From Streptomyces griseomycini (GTDB lineage: Bacteria > Actinomycetota > Actinomycetes > Streptomycetales > Streptomycetaceae): a stretch of DNA of 64,000 bases. Positions 23,567-35,054 of the stretch are shown here, one piece after another. The notes under the pieces were generated by a model. That model worked only from the letters and a program-made list of their open reading frames with translations. It had not been told where the DNA came from and ran no database searches. The DNA is taken from the NCBI RefSeq assembly GCF_014203535.1, contig NZ_JACHJI010000002.1:315042-379041 (forward strand), given 5' to 3'. The number at the start of each line of letters is the position of its first letter. The first letter of the stretch is position 1. Both the position numbers and the translations under genes were made by a program.

Positions 23567-25834
23567 TCACGTGCGGGAACGGTCCACGTGCGGACCGGCC
23601 CCCACGCCGTCATCGGCTTCCCGGAGGCGACCCGACCGTGGTCCCCCGCCGGTCACGCCCAGGCGTGCCTGCTCTTCCTCGACGATCCGTCGGGCCAGTT
23701 CGGTGTCCGACACGTCGACCGCGTCCGGGGTGGCCTCGGCCACGGCGCTGCGCCGGGCGTAGGCGTCGAACAGGCGGGTCTTGTCCTCCAGCATCCTCAC
23801 CATGCGTTCGTCCACTCCCCCGGTGGCGAGGAGGCGGTGCACGCGGACCGGCCTGACCTGGCCCATGCGGTGGGCCCGGGCCACCGCCTGGTGCTCCAGG
23901 GTCGGCTTGACCTGGGGTTCGCAGAGGACGACGACGGAGGCGGCCTGCATGTTGAGGCCGACGCCCGCCGCCTGGATCTGCGCCAGGAGCACCGCGGGAC
24001 CCGGAACAGCGGCGAAGTCGTCGACGATCCGCTGCCGCCGTCCGGCCGGGACGCTTCCGGTGAGCGGACCGAACACCGGGGCGCCGTCGGCGGGTCCGGC
24101 CGCGAGTGCTTCCCCCACCACGCCCAGTACGTCTCTGAAGAGAGAGAAGACCACCGTCTTCTGCCCGTTCTCGCCGGCCTCCCGGACGATCTCCCGCAGC
24201 CGGTCCAACTTGGCCGACTTCCCGGGGCGCAGGTAGGCGGCCCTGCGCATCGCCATGAAGTTGCCGGCGCGCACGGCTTCGCGGTACGCCTCCTCGTCCG
24301 ACGCGCTCAGCTCCTCCCACTCGTCGGTCTGCTGCAGACTCGGCAGTTCCGTGAGCACGTCCTCCTGGTTGCGTCGCAGGTAGACGGGGGCGACGGCCTT
24401 GCGGAAGGCGACCGATCCGGTCAGCGCGTCCCGCTCGCCCAAGGAATCCGCGACACCGCTGTCGAGCATCCGGACCAGGCTGCGGAACTCCGCGACCCTG
24501 TTCTCCATCGGGGTTCCGGTCATGAACAGGGCGCGCTCGCAGTGCTCCGCCCACAGGGCGACCGTCTGCGACCGCTTGGCCTGCGGGTTCTTCACGGAGT
24601 GCGCCTCGTCGACCACGAGCAGTCCGACCTCCCCGCCGCCCGGCACCGGGAATCCGCGCAGTGCGTCGAACGTGGTCACCCCGACCCCGCCCCGCTCCTT
24701 CCAGTCGGCGAACGCGTCGTGCCGGTCAGGACCGTGGAGCACGATGACGCGCAGGGCGCTGCGGGCCTCGATCTCCCGGGTCCAGTTCACGAGGACGCTC
24801 GCCGGGCAGACGACCACGAAGTGGCCCTGTCCCTCGGCGGCCAGGTGCGCCAGCACGGCGATCGCCTGGATCGTCTTCCCGAGGCCCATCTCGTCGCCGA
24901 GTATCACCTTGCGTTGCGCAAGGACGAACCGTGCGCCGAACGCCTGGTAGCCGCGCAGGGAGACCCGCCGGTGCGAGTCGTCGAGGTGCTGGGTCCGCAC
25001 CCGCTCGGCGATCTCGTCCGGCAGGAAGCCCTCGGCGGCGGCCGTGCCGGGCGGCCGTCCGGAGATCTCGGCGAGCAGGCCGTAGTACTCGGCGGACCGG
25101 AGCTCGAAGTCCGTCCAGGCCGCGACGTCGGTCGATGGCCCTCGCAGCAGGTCCACCGAAGCCTGGGCCAGCAGCCCGGGCAGGCCCGCCTGCTCCGCCT
25201 CGTCCACCAGCAACCGGATCCCGGTGACCGCGGCCAGCGCGCGATCCCTCTTCTCCCGGCCCGCCAGGAGCATCCGGAGACGCCCGGCGGCGGGCCTGGC
25301 CTCGGCCAGCAGCGGACCGAGCCGTTCCGACAGGACGGCAGCCCGGTCGACGGCGCGCCGGGCGTCCGGGCCGGCCTCCACCAGGACGTGCAGGGCCGTG
25401 ACGAGCGCGGTGGTGTCCGGTTCCGGCCGGTCCACGTCGATGTGGACGGCGACGGTCTCGTGCACGGCCTCGGAGAGCCGGCGGGCGGCGGCGATCATCT
25501 GGTCGACGGTGCGCTGCCCGACACCGGGGACCTGCCGCAGCCGATAGGGGCCTGCCTCGAGGACACGGCCCACCGTGCGCAGTCCGCTCTTCTCCACGTT
25601 GCCCAGCCGCAGCCGTCCTTCGGTGATGTCCTGCAGCCGGGCGACGGGGATGGCGTCGAGCTCCCGCTGCACCGCCGCGTCGTGGATCGGCCCGAGCGCC
25701 GCCCGCACCGCCTCGACCGCCCTGCCGTGGTCGCCGGCCAGCGCCTGCGCCGCCTCGTACAGTCGCGCTCCCCTCACGACCGTGTCCCGCTCGCCCCGCC
25801 CCACGCGCCCGCCTCCCTCTCGCCGTCCCCGCAT
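23567..25834 (-). CDS. SNF2/SWI2-family DEAD/DEAH helicase-like ATPase
   Basis: 755 residues. The N-terminal roughly 240 residues include a helix-hairpin-helix-like section (GRVLEAGPYRLRQVPGVGQRTVDQMI, residues about 89-114) and are not a standard domain. SNF2 motifs follow: I GDEMGLGKT (about 311-319), Ia CPASVLVNW, II DEAH (about 405), III MTGTPMENR, IV-VI with QAAGVGLNMQ and ARAHRMGQ. It should be a double-stranded DNA translocase that remodels protein-DNA complexes. It has no linked nuclease or methylase gene here, so defence is not supported. It converges on the M14 gene and probably has no functional link to the peptide cluster. Confidence 0.88.
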   Translation of the reverse strand: MRGRREGGGRVGRGERDTVVRGARLYEAAQALAGDHGRAVEAVRAALGPIHDAAVQRELDAIPVARLQDITEGRLRLGNVEKSGLRTVGRVLEAGPYRLRQVPGVGQRTVDQMIAAARRLSEAVHETVAVHIDVDRPEPDTTALVTALHVLVEAGPDARRAVDRAAVLSERLGPLLAEARPAAGRLRMLLAGREKRDRALAAVTGIRLLVDEAEQAGLPGLLAQASVDLLRGPSTDVAAWTDFELRSAEYYGLLAEISGRPPGTAAAEGFLPDEIAERVRTQHLDDSHRRVSLRGYQAFGARFVLAQRKVILGDEMGLGKTIQAIAVLAHLAAEGQGHFVVVCPASVLVNWTREIEARSALRVIVLHGPDRHDAFADWKERGGVGVTTFDALRGFPVPGGGEVGLLVVDEAHSVKNPQAKRSQTVALWAEHCERALFMTGTPMENRVAEFRSLVRMLDSGVADSLGERDALTGSVAFRKAVAPVYLRRNQEDVLTELPSLQQTDEWEELSASDEEAYREAVRAGNFMAMRRAAYLRPGKSAKLDRLREIVREAGENGQKTVVFSLFRDVLGVVGEALAAGPADGAPVFGPLTGSVPAGRRQRIVDDFAAVPGPAVLLAQIQAAGVGLNMQAASVVVLCEPQVKPTLEHQAVARAHRMGQVRPVRVHRLLATGGVDERMVRMLEDKTRLFDAYARRSAVAEATPDAVDVSDTELARRIVEEEQARLGVTGGGPRSGRLREADDGVGAGPHVDRSRT

Positions 25835-25946
25835 CCTCCCACCGCTGAGCTGCCGCGACCCGGCGGAGTCCGGCCCGGAAGCGGGAGGTCACACCCTGCC
25901 CTCCGCCCTCTTCCGGCACGCCGCCGTCGCCTCTACGATCCGACGC

Positions 25947-26219
25947 ATGATCGAGCTGTCCTGGGCCCTGGTGGCCGATCGCGTGGACAAGTGGACCGGC
26001 GAGGACGTCACGCAGGGCGCGGCGGTCCTCGAAGCACGGGTGGGCGCGGTCGTCGACGCGAGCGGGATGCGGGAGGAAGCCGTACGGCACTGGCGTACGG
26101 ACTTCCTCTCGCCCGTCGTCGGGTCACTGCGCACGGAGGGAGCGGCCGCACTCGCACGGGGCGAGTCCTGGAGCAAGGCGGCCGGGCCGTTCCTGGTGTG
26201 CGCGTCGCCGGTCGCCTGA
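25947..26219 (+). CDS. Small hypothetical protein, 90 residues
   Basis: Starts IELSWALVADRVDKWTG and contains REEAVRHWRTDFLSPVV and ALARGESWSKAAGPFLVC. It is helical and soluble with no recognised domain. Composition is ordinary for the genus, and the frame ends 130 bases before a strong palindromic terminator, which favours a real gene. A competing minus-strand frame (25889-26224) is less protein-like. It is divergent from the SNF2 gene, with 112 bases between starts. Confidence 0.6.
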   Translation: MIELSWALVADRVDKWTGEDVTQGAAVLEARVGAVVDASGMREEAVRHWRTDFLSPVVGSLRTEGAAALARGESWSKAAGPFLVCASPVA

Positions 26220-26352
26220 TCCACGGCCCCTCCCCGCCGTCCGTCCTGTCGGCCCTTCCCCGGCGTCTCCGGTTTCCGGGGCGGGACCCGGGTGCGCGCC
26301 GCGGTGCACAGCTGCGCGCAGCGCCCGGAAAGCCTCGGACCGGCTGGAGAAA

Positions 26353-26394
26353 CCGGGGCAGGGGCCGGATCCCGGGATCCGGCCCCTGCCCCGG
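26353..26394. terminator. Bidirectional terminator, 42-bp perfect palindrome
   Basis: 21-base arm CCGGGGCAGGGGCCGGATCC(C) followed immediately by its exact complement, with TTTC and T-rich bases on the ychF-distal side. It lies between the convergent small hypothetical gene and ychF, serving both. Central bases CCCGGG must open to make the loop. Confidence 0.8.
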
Positions 26395-26441
26395 TGTTTC
26401 CTCCCTCGACCAGCCACTTCGGCCGATCGAGGAATCAGGCA

Positions 26442-27530
<1,089 letters not shown>

Positions 27531-27712
27531 GTTGCGACTTCCCGTACGTGAGGATGGGGGACGACGACCCGGCGACTGGGCTGCGTGGGCCGATCCACCA
27601 GTCTACGGCGTGCCCGCCCGCGGCCCGGCGACGTATCGAACGTCTGGCCAGACCTCGCCCCACGGCGTGTCTGAGGAACCATTCGGCACATAAAACGACC
27701 TAAGTTGGTCCA

Positions 27713-28372
27713 ATGGAGCACCCCAGGACGCGCCCCGCGCAGCACGGACCGCGACGCGACACGCCGCCCAGGCCGCCCACGCCGTCCAGGTCGCCCAGGC
27801 CACCCGGGTCCTCCGGGTCGCCGCTGCCCCCGCAGGCGGGGCGGGCGGCGGGAGGCGGGGTGGCGCGGTCCCCCCGGCCGGCCCGGCCCGCCGGTGTGCC
27901 GCAGCGCCGGCCGGCGCCCGCGCGGCGCCCCGTTCCCGAGCCGGCCGCCCGGCGGCTGCCCAACCCGCGGCTCACCGGGCTGGGCGGGGGGCTGTTCTGC
28001 GCACTGGTGATGCTCGTGCTCGGGCTTCTGGTCGCCGTGGCGTTCGGGGCGTCCCAGACGGTGTACGGCGTGCTGTTCCTGCCGGTGTGCGTGCTGACCG
28101 CGCTCTGGGTGCGCGAAGGGGACCTGCTCACCGCGCCCGTCATCGCGCCGATCGCCTTCGCCGTGGGGCTGCTCCCGCTGGCCGACGGCGACGGGACCGG
28201 CGGCCGGCTGATGGGACTGGTGACGGGTCTCGCGACGCAGGCCGGCTGGCTGTACGGGGGGACGTTCGTCACCGGGCTGATCGTGCTCGGCCGCAGGGTC
28301 CTCGCGGTCCGCACCGTCCGCACGGTCCGCGTCGCCCACCAGCGGGCCGCGAACAACCGGCCGCGCGCGTGA
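27713..28372 (+). CDS. DUF6542-type membrane protein
   Basis: 219 residues. The N-terminal 85 residues are Pro/Arg-rich and disordered, then four hydrophobic helices (from LTGLGGGLFCALVMLVLGLL to GWLYGGTFVTGLIVLG) are followed by a basic tail with the repeated triplet VRTVRTVR. This layout matches the actinobacterial DUF6542 family; function unknown. An AT-rich patch with CATAAAAC lies 20 bases upstream and is a likely -10 region. It is divergent from ychF (182-bp gap). Confidence 0.8.
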   Translation: MEHPRTRPAQHGPRRDTPPRPPTPSRSPRPPGSSGSPLPPQAGRAAGGGVARSPRPARPAGVPQRRPAPARRPVPEPAARRLPNPRLTGLGGGLFCALVMLVLGLLVAVAFGASQTVYGVLFLPVCVLTALWVREGDLLTAPVIAPIAFAVGLLPLADGDGTGGRLMGLVTGLATQAGWLYGGTFVTGLIVLGRRVLAVRTVRTVRVAHQRAANNRPRA

Positions 28373-28427
28373 GGCGCTCCGGGCCCCACGGGCAGACCCT
28401 CCACCCCCCTGTGTGCCCGGGCCGCCC

Positions 28428-29174
<747 letters not shown>

Positions 29175-29233
29175 GGCCCTACGTTACGACGGACGACGGA
29201 CGGTCATGGAATCGATCTCCGTGACCGTCACGG

Positions 29234-30250
29234 TCACTGCCCCGAACCCTCACCGGTCCCGGCGCCGCCCCGCTCGGCCACCAGGGCCGCCGCCTCCTCG
29301 CGCAGGTCGCGGCGCAGTTCCTTGGGGAGCGAGAAGGTGATGGACTCCTCCGCGGCCTTGACGATCTCGACGTCCTCGAAGCCGCGCCGCGACAGCCACT
29401 CGAGCACCTGCTCGACCAGCACCTCCGGCACCGAGGCGCCCGAGGTGACGCCGACCGTGGTCACGCCCTCCAGCCAGGCCTCGTCGATCTCGTCGGCGAA
29501 GTCCACCAGGTACGCCGCGCGGGCGCCCGCGAGCTTGGCGACCTCCACCAGGCGCTTGGAGTTGGAGGAGTTGCGCGAGCCGACCACGATCACCAGGTCG
29601 GCCTCGGCGCCCATCTGCTTGACCGCGAGCTGGCGGTTCTGGGTGGCGTAGCAGATGTCGTCGCTGGGCGGGGAGATCAGCTGGGGGAACTTCTCCTTGA
29701 GGGCGTCGACGGTCTCCATGGTCTCGTCGACGCTCAGCGTGGTCTGGGAGAGCCAGACGACCTTCGACGGGTCGCGGACCTCGACCTTCTCCACGTCGCC
29801 CGGCCCGTCGACGAGCTGGATGTGGTCGGGGGCCTCGCCGGAGGTGCCGATGACCTCCTCGTGGCCCTCGTGGCCGATCAGGAGGATGTCGTAGTCGTCG
29901 TTGGCGAAGCGGACCGCTTCCTTGTGGACCTTGGTGACCAGCGGGCAGGTGGCGTCGATGGTGGCGAGCCTGCCGCGCGCGGCCTCCTCGTGGACGACGG
30001 GCGCCACGCCGTGCGCGGAGAACATGACGATGTTGCCCGGGGGCACCTCCTCCGTCCGCTCGACGAAGATCGCGCCCTTCTTCTCCAGGGTCTGCACGAC
30101 GTACTTGTTGTGCACGATCTCGTGCCGGACGTAGACGGGGGCCCCGTACTGCTCCAGGGCCTTCTCGACGGCGATCACGGCGCGGTCCACTCCCGCGCAG
30201 TAGCCCCGGGGGGCGGCGAGCAGGACACGGCGGCCAGGCGAAGCGGTCAT
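29234..30250 (-). CDS. ispH: 4-hydroxy-3-methylbut-2-enyl diphosphate reductase
   Basis: About 338 residues; the last enzyme of the MEP isoprenoid pathway, making IPP and DMAPP with a [4Fe-4S] cluster. Three conserved cysteines are seen in [13 protein letters not shown] (about residue 17), [15 protein letters not shown] (about 106) and [11 protein letters not shown] (about 200). HEIVHN and SAHGVAP supply the substrate-binding histidines. An acid catalyst is expected in the family's TQTTLS-like segment, here [14 protein letters not shown] 30250 is preferred; ATG 30259 is 9 bases upstream in frame. It is divergent from xseA by 75 bases. UppS, an IPP user, lies later in the window. Confidence 0.96.
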   Translation of the reverse strand: MTASPGRRVLLAAPRGYCAGVDRAVIAVEKALEQYGAPVYVRHEIVHNKYVVQTLEKKGAIFVERTEEVPPGNIVMFSAHGVAPVVHEEAARGRLATIDATCPLVTKVHKEAVRFANDDYDILLIGHEGHEEVIGTSGEAPDHIQLVDGPGDVEKVEVRDPSKVVWLSQTTLSVDETMETVDALKEKFPQLISPPSDDICYATQNRQLAVKQMGAEADLVIVVGSRNSSNSKRLVEVAKLAGARAAYLVDFADEIDEAWLEGVTTVGVTSGASVPEVLVEQVLEWLSRRGFEDVEIVKAAEESITFSLPKELRRDLREEAAALVAERGGAGTGEGSGQ

Positions 30251-30325
30251 GCGTCCCATCGTAAGGGCCGTGTCCCGGGGGTCCGGTCACGGTGCGTTGT
30301 CGGTGGGGCGCACTACCCTCGCGGC

Positions 30326-31540
30326 ATGGCTGTCAACACGTCTGCGGAAGCGCCCCTGCCGGTCGGCGAGGTGTCGCGGCTCATCGGGGGGTGGATCGAC
30401 CGGCTCGGCGCGGTGTGGGTCGAGGGGCAGATCACCCAGCTGTCGCGGCGGCCGGGCGCCGGGGTGGTGTTCCTGACGCTGCGGGACCCGTCGCACGACA
30501 TCTCCGTGGGCGTGACCTGCTACCGGCAGGTGTTCGACGCCGTGGCCGACGTCGTGAGCGAGGGCGCGCGCGTCGTGGTGCACTGCAAGCCCGAGTGGTA
30601 CGCCCCGCGCGGGCAGCTGTCGCTGCGGGCCGCGGAGATCCGGCCGGTGGGGGTGGGGGAGCTGCTCGCGCGGCTGGAGCAGCTGAGGAAGTCGCTCGCG
30701 CGGGAGGGGCTGTTCGCACCGGAGCGGAAGAAGCCGCTGCCGTTCCTGCCGCGGCTGGTCGGGCTGGTGTGCGGGCGGGCCTCGGCCGCCGAGCGGGACG
30801 TGCTGGAGAACGCCCGGCACCGCTGGCCGGCGGTCCGCTTCGAGGTGCGCAACGTCGCCGTGCAGGGGGTGCACGCGGTGCCGCAGGTGGTCCAGGCGGT
30901 GAAGGAGCTGGACGCGCTCGACGACGTGGACGTGATCATCGTGGCGCGGGGCGGCGGCAGCGTGGAGGACCTGCTGCCGTTCTCCGACGAGCAGCTGGTG
31001 CGGGCGGTGGCGGCCTGCCGCACGCCGGTGGTCTCCGCGATCGGGCACGAGCCGGACAGCCCGCTGCTCGACCACGTCGCCGACCTGCGCGCCTCCACGC
31101 CGACCGACGCCGCCAAGAAGGTCGTCCCGGACGTGGGCGAGGAGTACGAGCGGGTGCGGATGCTGCGCGACCGCGCGCGGCGCTGCGTCCGGGCGCTGGT
31201 GGACCGGGAGGAGCGCGGGCTGTCCCAGGCGCTGGCCCGGCCCTCGCTGCAGGATCCGCACCGGATGGTCGACGCCCGGGCCGAGGAGGTCACGGCGCTG
31301 CTCGAGCGGGGGCGGCGCTCGCTGCGGCACCAGCTGGACCGGGCCGACTCCGAGCTGACCCACACGCACGCGCGCGTGGTGGCGCTGTCCCCCGCCGCGA
31401 CCCTGAAGCGCGGGTACGCCGTGCTCCAGCGGGCCGACGGGCAGGCGGTGCGCGCCCCGGGCGAGGTGGAGGCCGGTGAGGCGTTGCGGGCGCGGGTGTC
31501 CGAGGGCGAGTTCACCGTCCGGGTCGACGCACAGGCGTGA
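30326..31540 (+). CDS. xseA: Exodeoxyribonuclease VII large subunit
   Basis: 404 residues. The N-terminal OB-fold is [34 protein letters not shown]. The catalytic region contains [12 protein letters not shown] preceded by [10 protein letters not shown], then [27 protein letters not shown], the XseA signature. A long coiled-coil (about 285-365) ends in [14 protein letters not shown]. With XseB it degrades single-stranded DNA to oligonucleotides. xseB follows after 49 bases, as expected of the pair. Confidence 0.96.
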   Translation: MAVNTSAEAPLPVGEVSRLIGGWIDRLGAVWVEGQITQLSRRPGAGVVFLTLRDPSHDISVGVTCYRQVFDAVADVVSEGARVVVHCKPEWYAPRGQLSLRAAEIRPVGVGELLARLEQLRKSLAREGLFAPERKKPLPFLPRLVGLVCGRASAAERDVLENARHRWPAVRFEVRNVAVQGVHAVPQVVQAVKELDALDDVDVIIVARGGGSVEDLLPFSDEQLVRAVAACRTPVVSAIGHEPDSPLLDHVADLRASTPTDAAKKVVPDVGEEYERVRMLRDRARRCVRALVDREERGLSQALARPSLQDPHRMVDARAEEVTALLERGRRSLRHQLDRADSELTHTHARVVALSPAATLKRGYAVLQRADGQAVRAPGEVEAGEALRARVSEGEFTVRVDAQA

Positions 31541-31589
31541 GAGCGGACGCGCGGGAGCAGGAACGAAGGACGAGACGAAGGGTGAGCGC

Positions 31590-31838
31590 ATGACCGGCAA
31601 GGCGAAGCAGAAGGCGGCGTCCGAGGAGCTCGGGTACGAGCAGGCGCGGGACGAGCTGATCGAGGTCGTACGGCGGCTGGAGGCGGGCGGTACGTCACTG
31701 GAGGAGTCCCTCGCGCTCTGGGAGCGGGGCGAGGAGCTGGCCAAGGTGTGCCGGCGCCGGCTGGACGGCGCGCGGGCGCGGCTGGACGCGGCGCTGGCGG
31801 AGGAGGCCGGGGCGGAGGAGGCCGGGGGGACCGAGTAG
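31590..31838 (+). CDS. xseB: Exodeoxyribonuclease VII small subunit
   Basis: 82 residues: [41 protein letters not shown] is the family core, an antiparallel helical hairpin that winds on the XseA coiled coil. The C-terminus is an Ala/Glu tail. The ATG is preceded by GAAGGGTGAGCGC, a usable ribosome site. The gene follows xseA. Confidence 0.95.
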   Translation: MTGKAKQKAASEELGYEQARDELIEVVRRLEAGGTSLEESLALWERGEELAKVCRRRLDGARARLDAALAEEAGAEEAGGTE

Positions 31839-31870
31839 TCCCCTGTGAACTGGATCACCGCATTCCAGAT

Positions 31871-31890
31871 TTAGTTGAGCATTGAACTTC
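31871..31890. promoter_or_regulatory. Imperfect inverted repeat AGTT-N8-AACT upstream of nitroreductase
   Basis: AGTTGAGCATTGAACT (31873-31888) has outer arms AGTT/AACT and an inner A..T match, in an AT-rich pocket 85 bases before the gene. It resembles MarR/HxlR-type operators or an overlapping promoter; no regulator gene is adjacent. Confidence 0.35.
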
Positions 31891-31972
31891 ATGCGCGTAC
31901 GGTCGTCCCGTCAGCCGATCCGTGCCCCCGCACGGACGCTCGGACCCGACGTACACGCAAGAAGGTTCACGC

Positions 31973-32563
31973 ATGACTCTCGTACTCGACCCGGCCGCCC
32001 AGGACCTGCTGTTCCGCGAGGCGCGCACCGCGAACACGTTCACCGACGAACCGGTGACCGACGAGCAGGTGCAGGCCGTCTACGACCTCGTCAAGTACGG
32101 CCCGACCTCCATGAACCAGTCCCCGCTGCGCGTGACGCTGGTCCGCTCCGCGGAGGCCCGTGAGCGCCTGGTCGCGCACATGGCCGAGGGCAACCGGTCC
32201 AAGACCGCCTCCGCCCCGCTGGTCGCGATCCTCTCCGCGGACAACGAGTTCCACGCGGAACTGCCGCACCTCTTCCCGCACTTCCCGGAGGCCAAGGACG
32301 CCGTCTTCGGCGACCGCGTGGTACGGGAGAACAGCGCCGCCCTGAACGCCGCCCTCCAGGCCGCCTACTTCATCATCGGCGTGCGCGCCGCCGGCCTGGC
32401 GGCCGGCCCGATGACCGGCTGCGACTTCGAGGGCATCCGCAAGGAGTTCCTGGACGACGACCACACCCCGCTGATGGTCGTCAACATCGGCCGCCCCGGC
32501 CCGGACGCCTGGTTCCCGCGCAGCCCGCGCCTGGCGTACGAGCAGGTCGTCACGACCGTCTGA
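31973..32563 (+). CDS. Nitroreductase family protein, malonic semialdehyde reductase (RutE)-like
   Basis: 196 residues. N-terminal DLLFREARTANTFTDEPVTDEQVQAVYDLVKYGPTSMNQSPLRV contains the RutE-type FMN-binding pattern GPTSMNxxP. AALQAAYFIIGVRAAGLAAGPMTGCD and MVVNIGRPGPDAWFPRSPR complete the RutE/HadB subgroup. It should be an FMN-dependent NAD(P)H oxidoreductase reducing malonic semialdehyde to 3-hydroxypropionate or a similar aldehyde/enone; no rut genes are adjacent, so the pathway is uncertain. The ATG is preceded by AAGGTT. It is followed by a very strong palindrome. Confidence 0.88.
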   Translation: MTLVLDPAAQDLLFREARTANTFTDEPVTDEQVQAVYDLVKYGPTSMNQSPLRVTLVRSAEARERLVAHMAEGNRSKTASAPLVAILSADNEFHAELPHLFPHFPEAKDAVFGDRVVRENSAALNAALQAAYFIIGVRAAGLAAGPMTGCDFEGIRKEFLDDDHTPLMVVNIGRPGPDAWFPRSPRLAYEQVVTTV

Positions 32564-32578
32564 GCCGAGCACGGCGCA

Positions 32579-32628
32579 CACGCGACGGGGCCCGGTGGAT
32601 CGGCCGATCCACCGGGCCCCGTCGCGTG
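32579..32628. terminator. 50-bp perfect palindrome between convergent genes
   Basis: Arms of 25 bases (left 32579-32603, beginning CACGCGACGGGGCCCGG; right 32604-32628) are exact complements, centred on CGG/CCG. It lies between the nitroreductase stop and the DUF4245 stop, so it acts on both transcripts. Confidence 0.82.
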
Positions 32629-32647
32629 CCGGGCGTGCCGGGCGCGG

Positions 32648-33172
32648 TCACTCGGTCCGCAGCGCCTCGGCCATCTTCGTCAGCTGCCCGATCGACGCCG
32701 TGCCCGTCACCACCGTGGTCGAGCCGTCGGCACTCTCGAGCACCAGGGCGTCGTAGTGGCCGCCCTCGTACCGGGTCCAGGTCCTGCCGTCGATCTGCTG
32801 GGTGATCCCGGTCTTCTCCGCGCCCTGCGTCGCGTCCTCGATGAAGACCGGCGGCTTCTGGGTGGACTGCTCGACCGCCACGTACTGCCCGTCGGGGGTC
32901 TGGTAGCCGAGGTGCCAGGCGTCGCCCTCGTCGCCGCGGAAGCGGACGGAGGTGGGCTTCCACGCCTCGGGCAGCCCCTCGGGGGCGGCCACCGGGTAGG
33001 AGGCGGCGCGACGGGCGGTGAGCAGGTCGACCCGGTAGTCCACCCGCTTGAGGTCGGGCGGGCTGTCGTCGTGCGGGATGAACAGCCAGACGACGCCCGA
33101 GACCAGCCCTATGAGGCCCAGGGACAGGATCATGTCCCGGGCCGTTTTCTGCATGCTGTTCTTTCCTGCCAC
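32648..33172 (-). CDS. DUF4245 domain membrane-anchored protein
   Basis: 174 residues. One N-terminal helix ([19 protein letters not shown]) anchors an extracytoplasmic domain with [24 protein letters not shown] ... [15 protein letters not shown], matching the actinobacterial DUF4245 family. Function unknown. It is divergent from glpX, 126 bases apart, an arrangement often kept in actinobacteria; it probably sits in the membrane facing outward. Confidence 0.88.
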   Translation of the reverse strand: MAGKNSMQKTARDMILSLGLIGLVSGVVWLFIPHDDSPPDLKRVDYRVDLLTARRAASYPVAAPEGLPEAWKPTSVRFRGDEGDAWHLGYQTPDGQYVAVEQSTQKPPVFIEDATQGAEKTGITQQIDGRTWTRYEGGHYDALVLESADGSTTVVTGTASIGQLTKMAEALRTE

Positions 33173-33298
33173 GCCCCCTATCGTCGCAGGTACCCGGCCC
33201 GCTCATCCGTGGGGGCCCCTGCTCATTTTGTCGGACTGGCGATAGAGTCGTGCCTCACACCCTCATCCGGCCGTCGTCGTACAGAAAGGTGCGCTCCG

Positions 33299-34333
33299 AT
33301 GACCGAACACCATCACCTGCCGTCCGAGCTCGATGTCCCCTCCGAGGCCCCCGACCGCAACCTCGCCCTGGAGCTCGTACGGGTCACCGAGGCCGCGGCG
33401 ATGGCCGCCGGCCGCTGGGTCGGGCGCGGGGACAAGAACGGCGCCGACGGCGCCGCGGTGCGCGCCATGCGGACCCTCGTCTCCACCGTCTCGATGAACG
33501 GCGTCGTCGTCATCGGCGAGGGCGAGAAGGACGAGGCCCCGATGCTCTTCAACGGGGAGCGCGTGGGCGACGGGACCGGGCCGGAGTGCGACATCGCCGT
33601 CGACCCGATCGACGGCACCACGCTGACCGCCAAGGGCATGACGAACGCGATCGCGGTGCTGGCCGCGGCCGAGCGCGGCTCGATGTTCGACCCGTCGGCC
33701 GTGTTCTACATGGACAAGCTGGTCACCGGCCCCGAGGCCGCCGACTTCGTCGACATCAACGCGCCGGTGAACGTGAACATCCGCCGGGTCGCCAAGGCCA
33801 AGCGGGTCACCCCCGAGGACGTCACCGTGGTGATCCTGGACCGGCCGCGCCACGAGGGCATCATCAAGGAGATCCGGGAGACCGGCGCGCGCATCAAGCT
33901 GATCTCCGACGGCGACGTGGCCGGTTCGATCCTCGCCCTGCGCGAGGGCACCGGCATCGACCTGCTGCTCGGCGTCGGCGGCACTCCCGAGGGCATCATC
34001 TCGGCCTGCGCCGTGAAGTGCCTGGGCGGCACCATCCAGGGCAAGCTGTGGCCCAAGGACGACGAGGAGCGGCAGCGGGCCGTCGACGCCGGGCACGACC
34101 TGGACCGGGTGCTGACGACCGACGACCTGGTCTCCGGCGAGAACGTCTTCTTCGTGGCCACCGGCATCACCGACGGCGAGCTGCTGCGCGGGGTGCGCTA
34201 CCGCTCCGAGACCGCCACGACCGACTCGATCGTGATGCGCTCCAAGTCGGGCACGGTCCGCCGGATCGACTCCGAGCACCGGCTGAGCAAGCTGCGTGCC
34301 TACAGCGCGATCGACTTCGACCGGGCGAAGTGA
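33299..34333 (+). CDS. glpX: Class II fructose-1,6-bisphosphatase
   Basis: 344 residues. Lithium-sensitive phosphatase fold of GlpX type: [16 protein letters not shown] and [15 protein letters not shown] carry the metal-binding Glu/Asp residues. [18 protein letters not shown] is the GlpX signature that binds sugar phosphate. It hydrolyses fructose-1,6-bisphosphate to fructose-6-phosphate for gluconeogenesis. ATG 33299, preceded by AAAGGTGCGCTCCG. Monocistronic; a terminator hairpin follows. Confidence 0.96.
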   Translation: MTEHHHLPSELDVPSEAPDRNLALELVRVTEAAAMAAGRWVGRGDKNGADGAAVRAMRTLVSTVSMNGVVVIGEGEKDEAPMLFNGERVGDGTGPECDIAVDPIDGTTLTAKGMTNAIAVLAAAERGSMFDPSAVFYMDKLVTGPEAADFVDINAPVNVNIRRVAKAKRVTPEDVTVVILDRPRHEGIIKEIRETGARIKLISDGDVAGSILALREGTGIDLLLGVGGTPEGIISACAVKCLGGTIQGKLWPKDDEERQRAVDAGHDLDRVLTTDDLVSGENVFFVATGITDGELLRGVRYRSETATTDSIVMRSKSGTVRRIDSEHRLSKLRAYSAIDFDRAK

Positions 34334-34458
34334 ACCCCGCCGGTGGCGCGGTGGTGCCGTCGCACCACGAGGGTGCGGATCACGGGCGGGTGCGGGCCGG
34401 TGGTGACCGGTCGCGCAGTTCCCCGGGCCCCTGAGGCAGAACCGCTCCCCGGCGCCGG

Positions 34459-34492
34459 GAAGGGCGCCCCCTGTGCGGAGGGGGCGCCCTTC
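34459..34492. terminator. Hairpin between convergent glpX and WhiB-like gene
   Basis: 14-bp stem (GAAGGGCGCCCCCT with its complement AGGGGGCGCCCTTC), loop GTGCGG. It has T-rich TTCTCCC on the plus side, so it can terminate glpX; it also lies just beyond the stop of the minus-strand gene. Confidence 0.72.
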
Positions 34493-34503
34493 TCCCGTCC
34501 GTC

Positions 34504-34881
34504 TCAGCCGGCCGCGGCTATGCGGCCCGTCGCGCGGGCCGCCTTCTTCAGCTCCATCTCGCGCCGCCTGCGCCGGGCCAGCACCACGCGGCGCTCGGCG
34601 GCGGTCAGGCCGCCCCAGACGCCGTAGGGCTCGGGCTGCAGCAGGGCGTGCTCGCGGCACTCCACCATCACCGGGCAGCGGGCGCAGACCCGCTTGGCCG
34701 CCTCCTCGCGGGAGAGCCGGGCGGCGGTGGGCTCCTTCGAGGGTGCGAAGAACAGTCCGGCCTCGTCGCGCCGGCACACCGCCTCGGTGTGCCAGGGGGC
34801 GTCCTGGTCCCTGTCTCGCCCGGCCGCCCGCTGGGCCGGAACGGCAGCTACCTGCAGGGACGAATGCGGCGGTTGCAGCAC
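34504..34881 (-). CDS. wblI: WhiB-like [4Fe-4S] transcription factor
   Basis: 125 residues. Four cluster-binding cysteines, Cys36, Cys66, Cys69 and Cys75 (C-x29-C-x2-C-x5-C), are followed by the turn YGVWGGLTAAERR (GVWGG), and then the basic DNA-binding tail RRRRREMELKKAAR. All are invariant Wbl features. Wbl proteins bind sigma-70 region 4 and modulate development, redox response or antibiotic production. The symbol is recalled from the S. coelicolor gene next to glpX and is less certain than the family. Start ATG 34881. Confidence 0.9.
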   Translation of the reverse strand: MLQPPHSSLQVAAVPAQRAAGRDRDQDAPWHTEAVCRRDEAGLFFAPSKEPTAARLSREEAAKRVCARCPVMVECREHALLQPEPYGVWGGLTAAERRVVLARRRRREMELKKAARATGRIAAAG

Positions 34882-35054
34882 GGTCTACTCCTGACGACGG
34901 CTTCGCGAGCGAGACACGATGCAGCAAGGCTTACCCGTTGTGCGCGTGCCTATGCACTGAGTCCCGAACCGCCGCGCCCGGCACCGGACTCCGGCACCGG
35001 CCCGCCCCGCCGCCGGCGGACGGAGCGACTCCGCCACCAGCCGGTTCACGGGCG

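Noticed and set aside
23567..25834. SNF2 helicase as part of an anti-phage defence island
   Set aside because: No nuclease, methyltransferase, PLD or other defence gene adjoins it; the neighbours are a peptide cluster and housekeeping genes.
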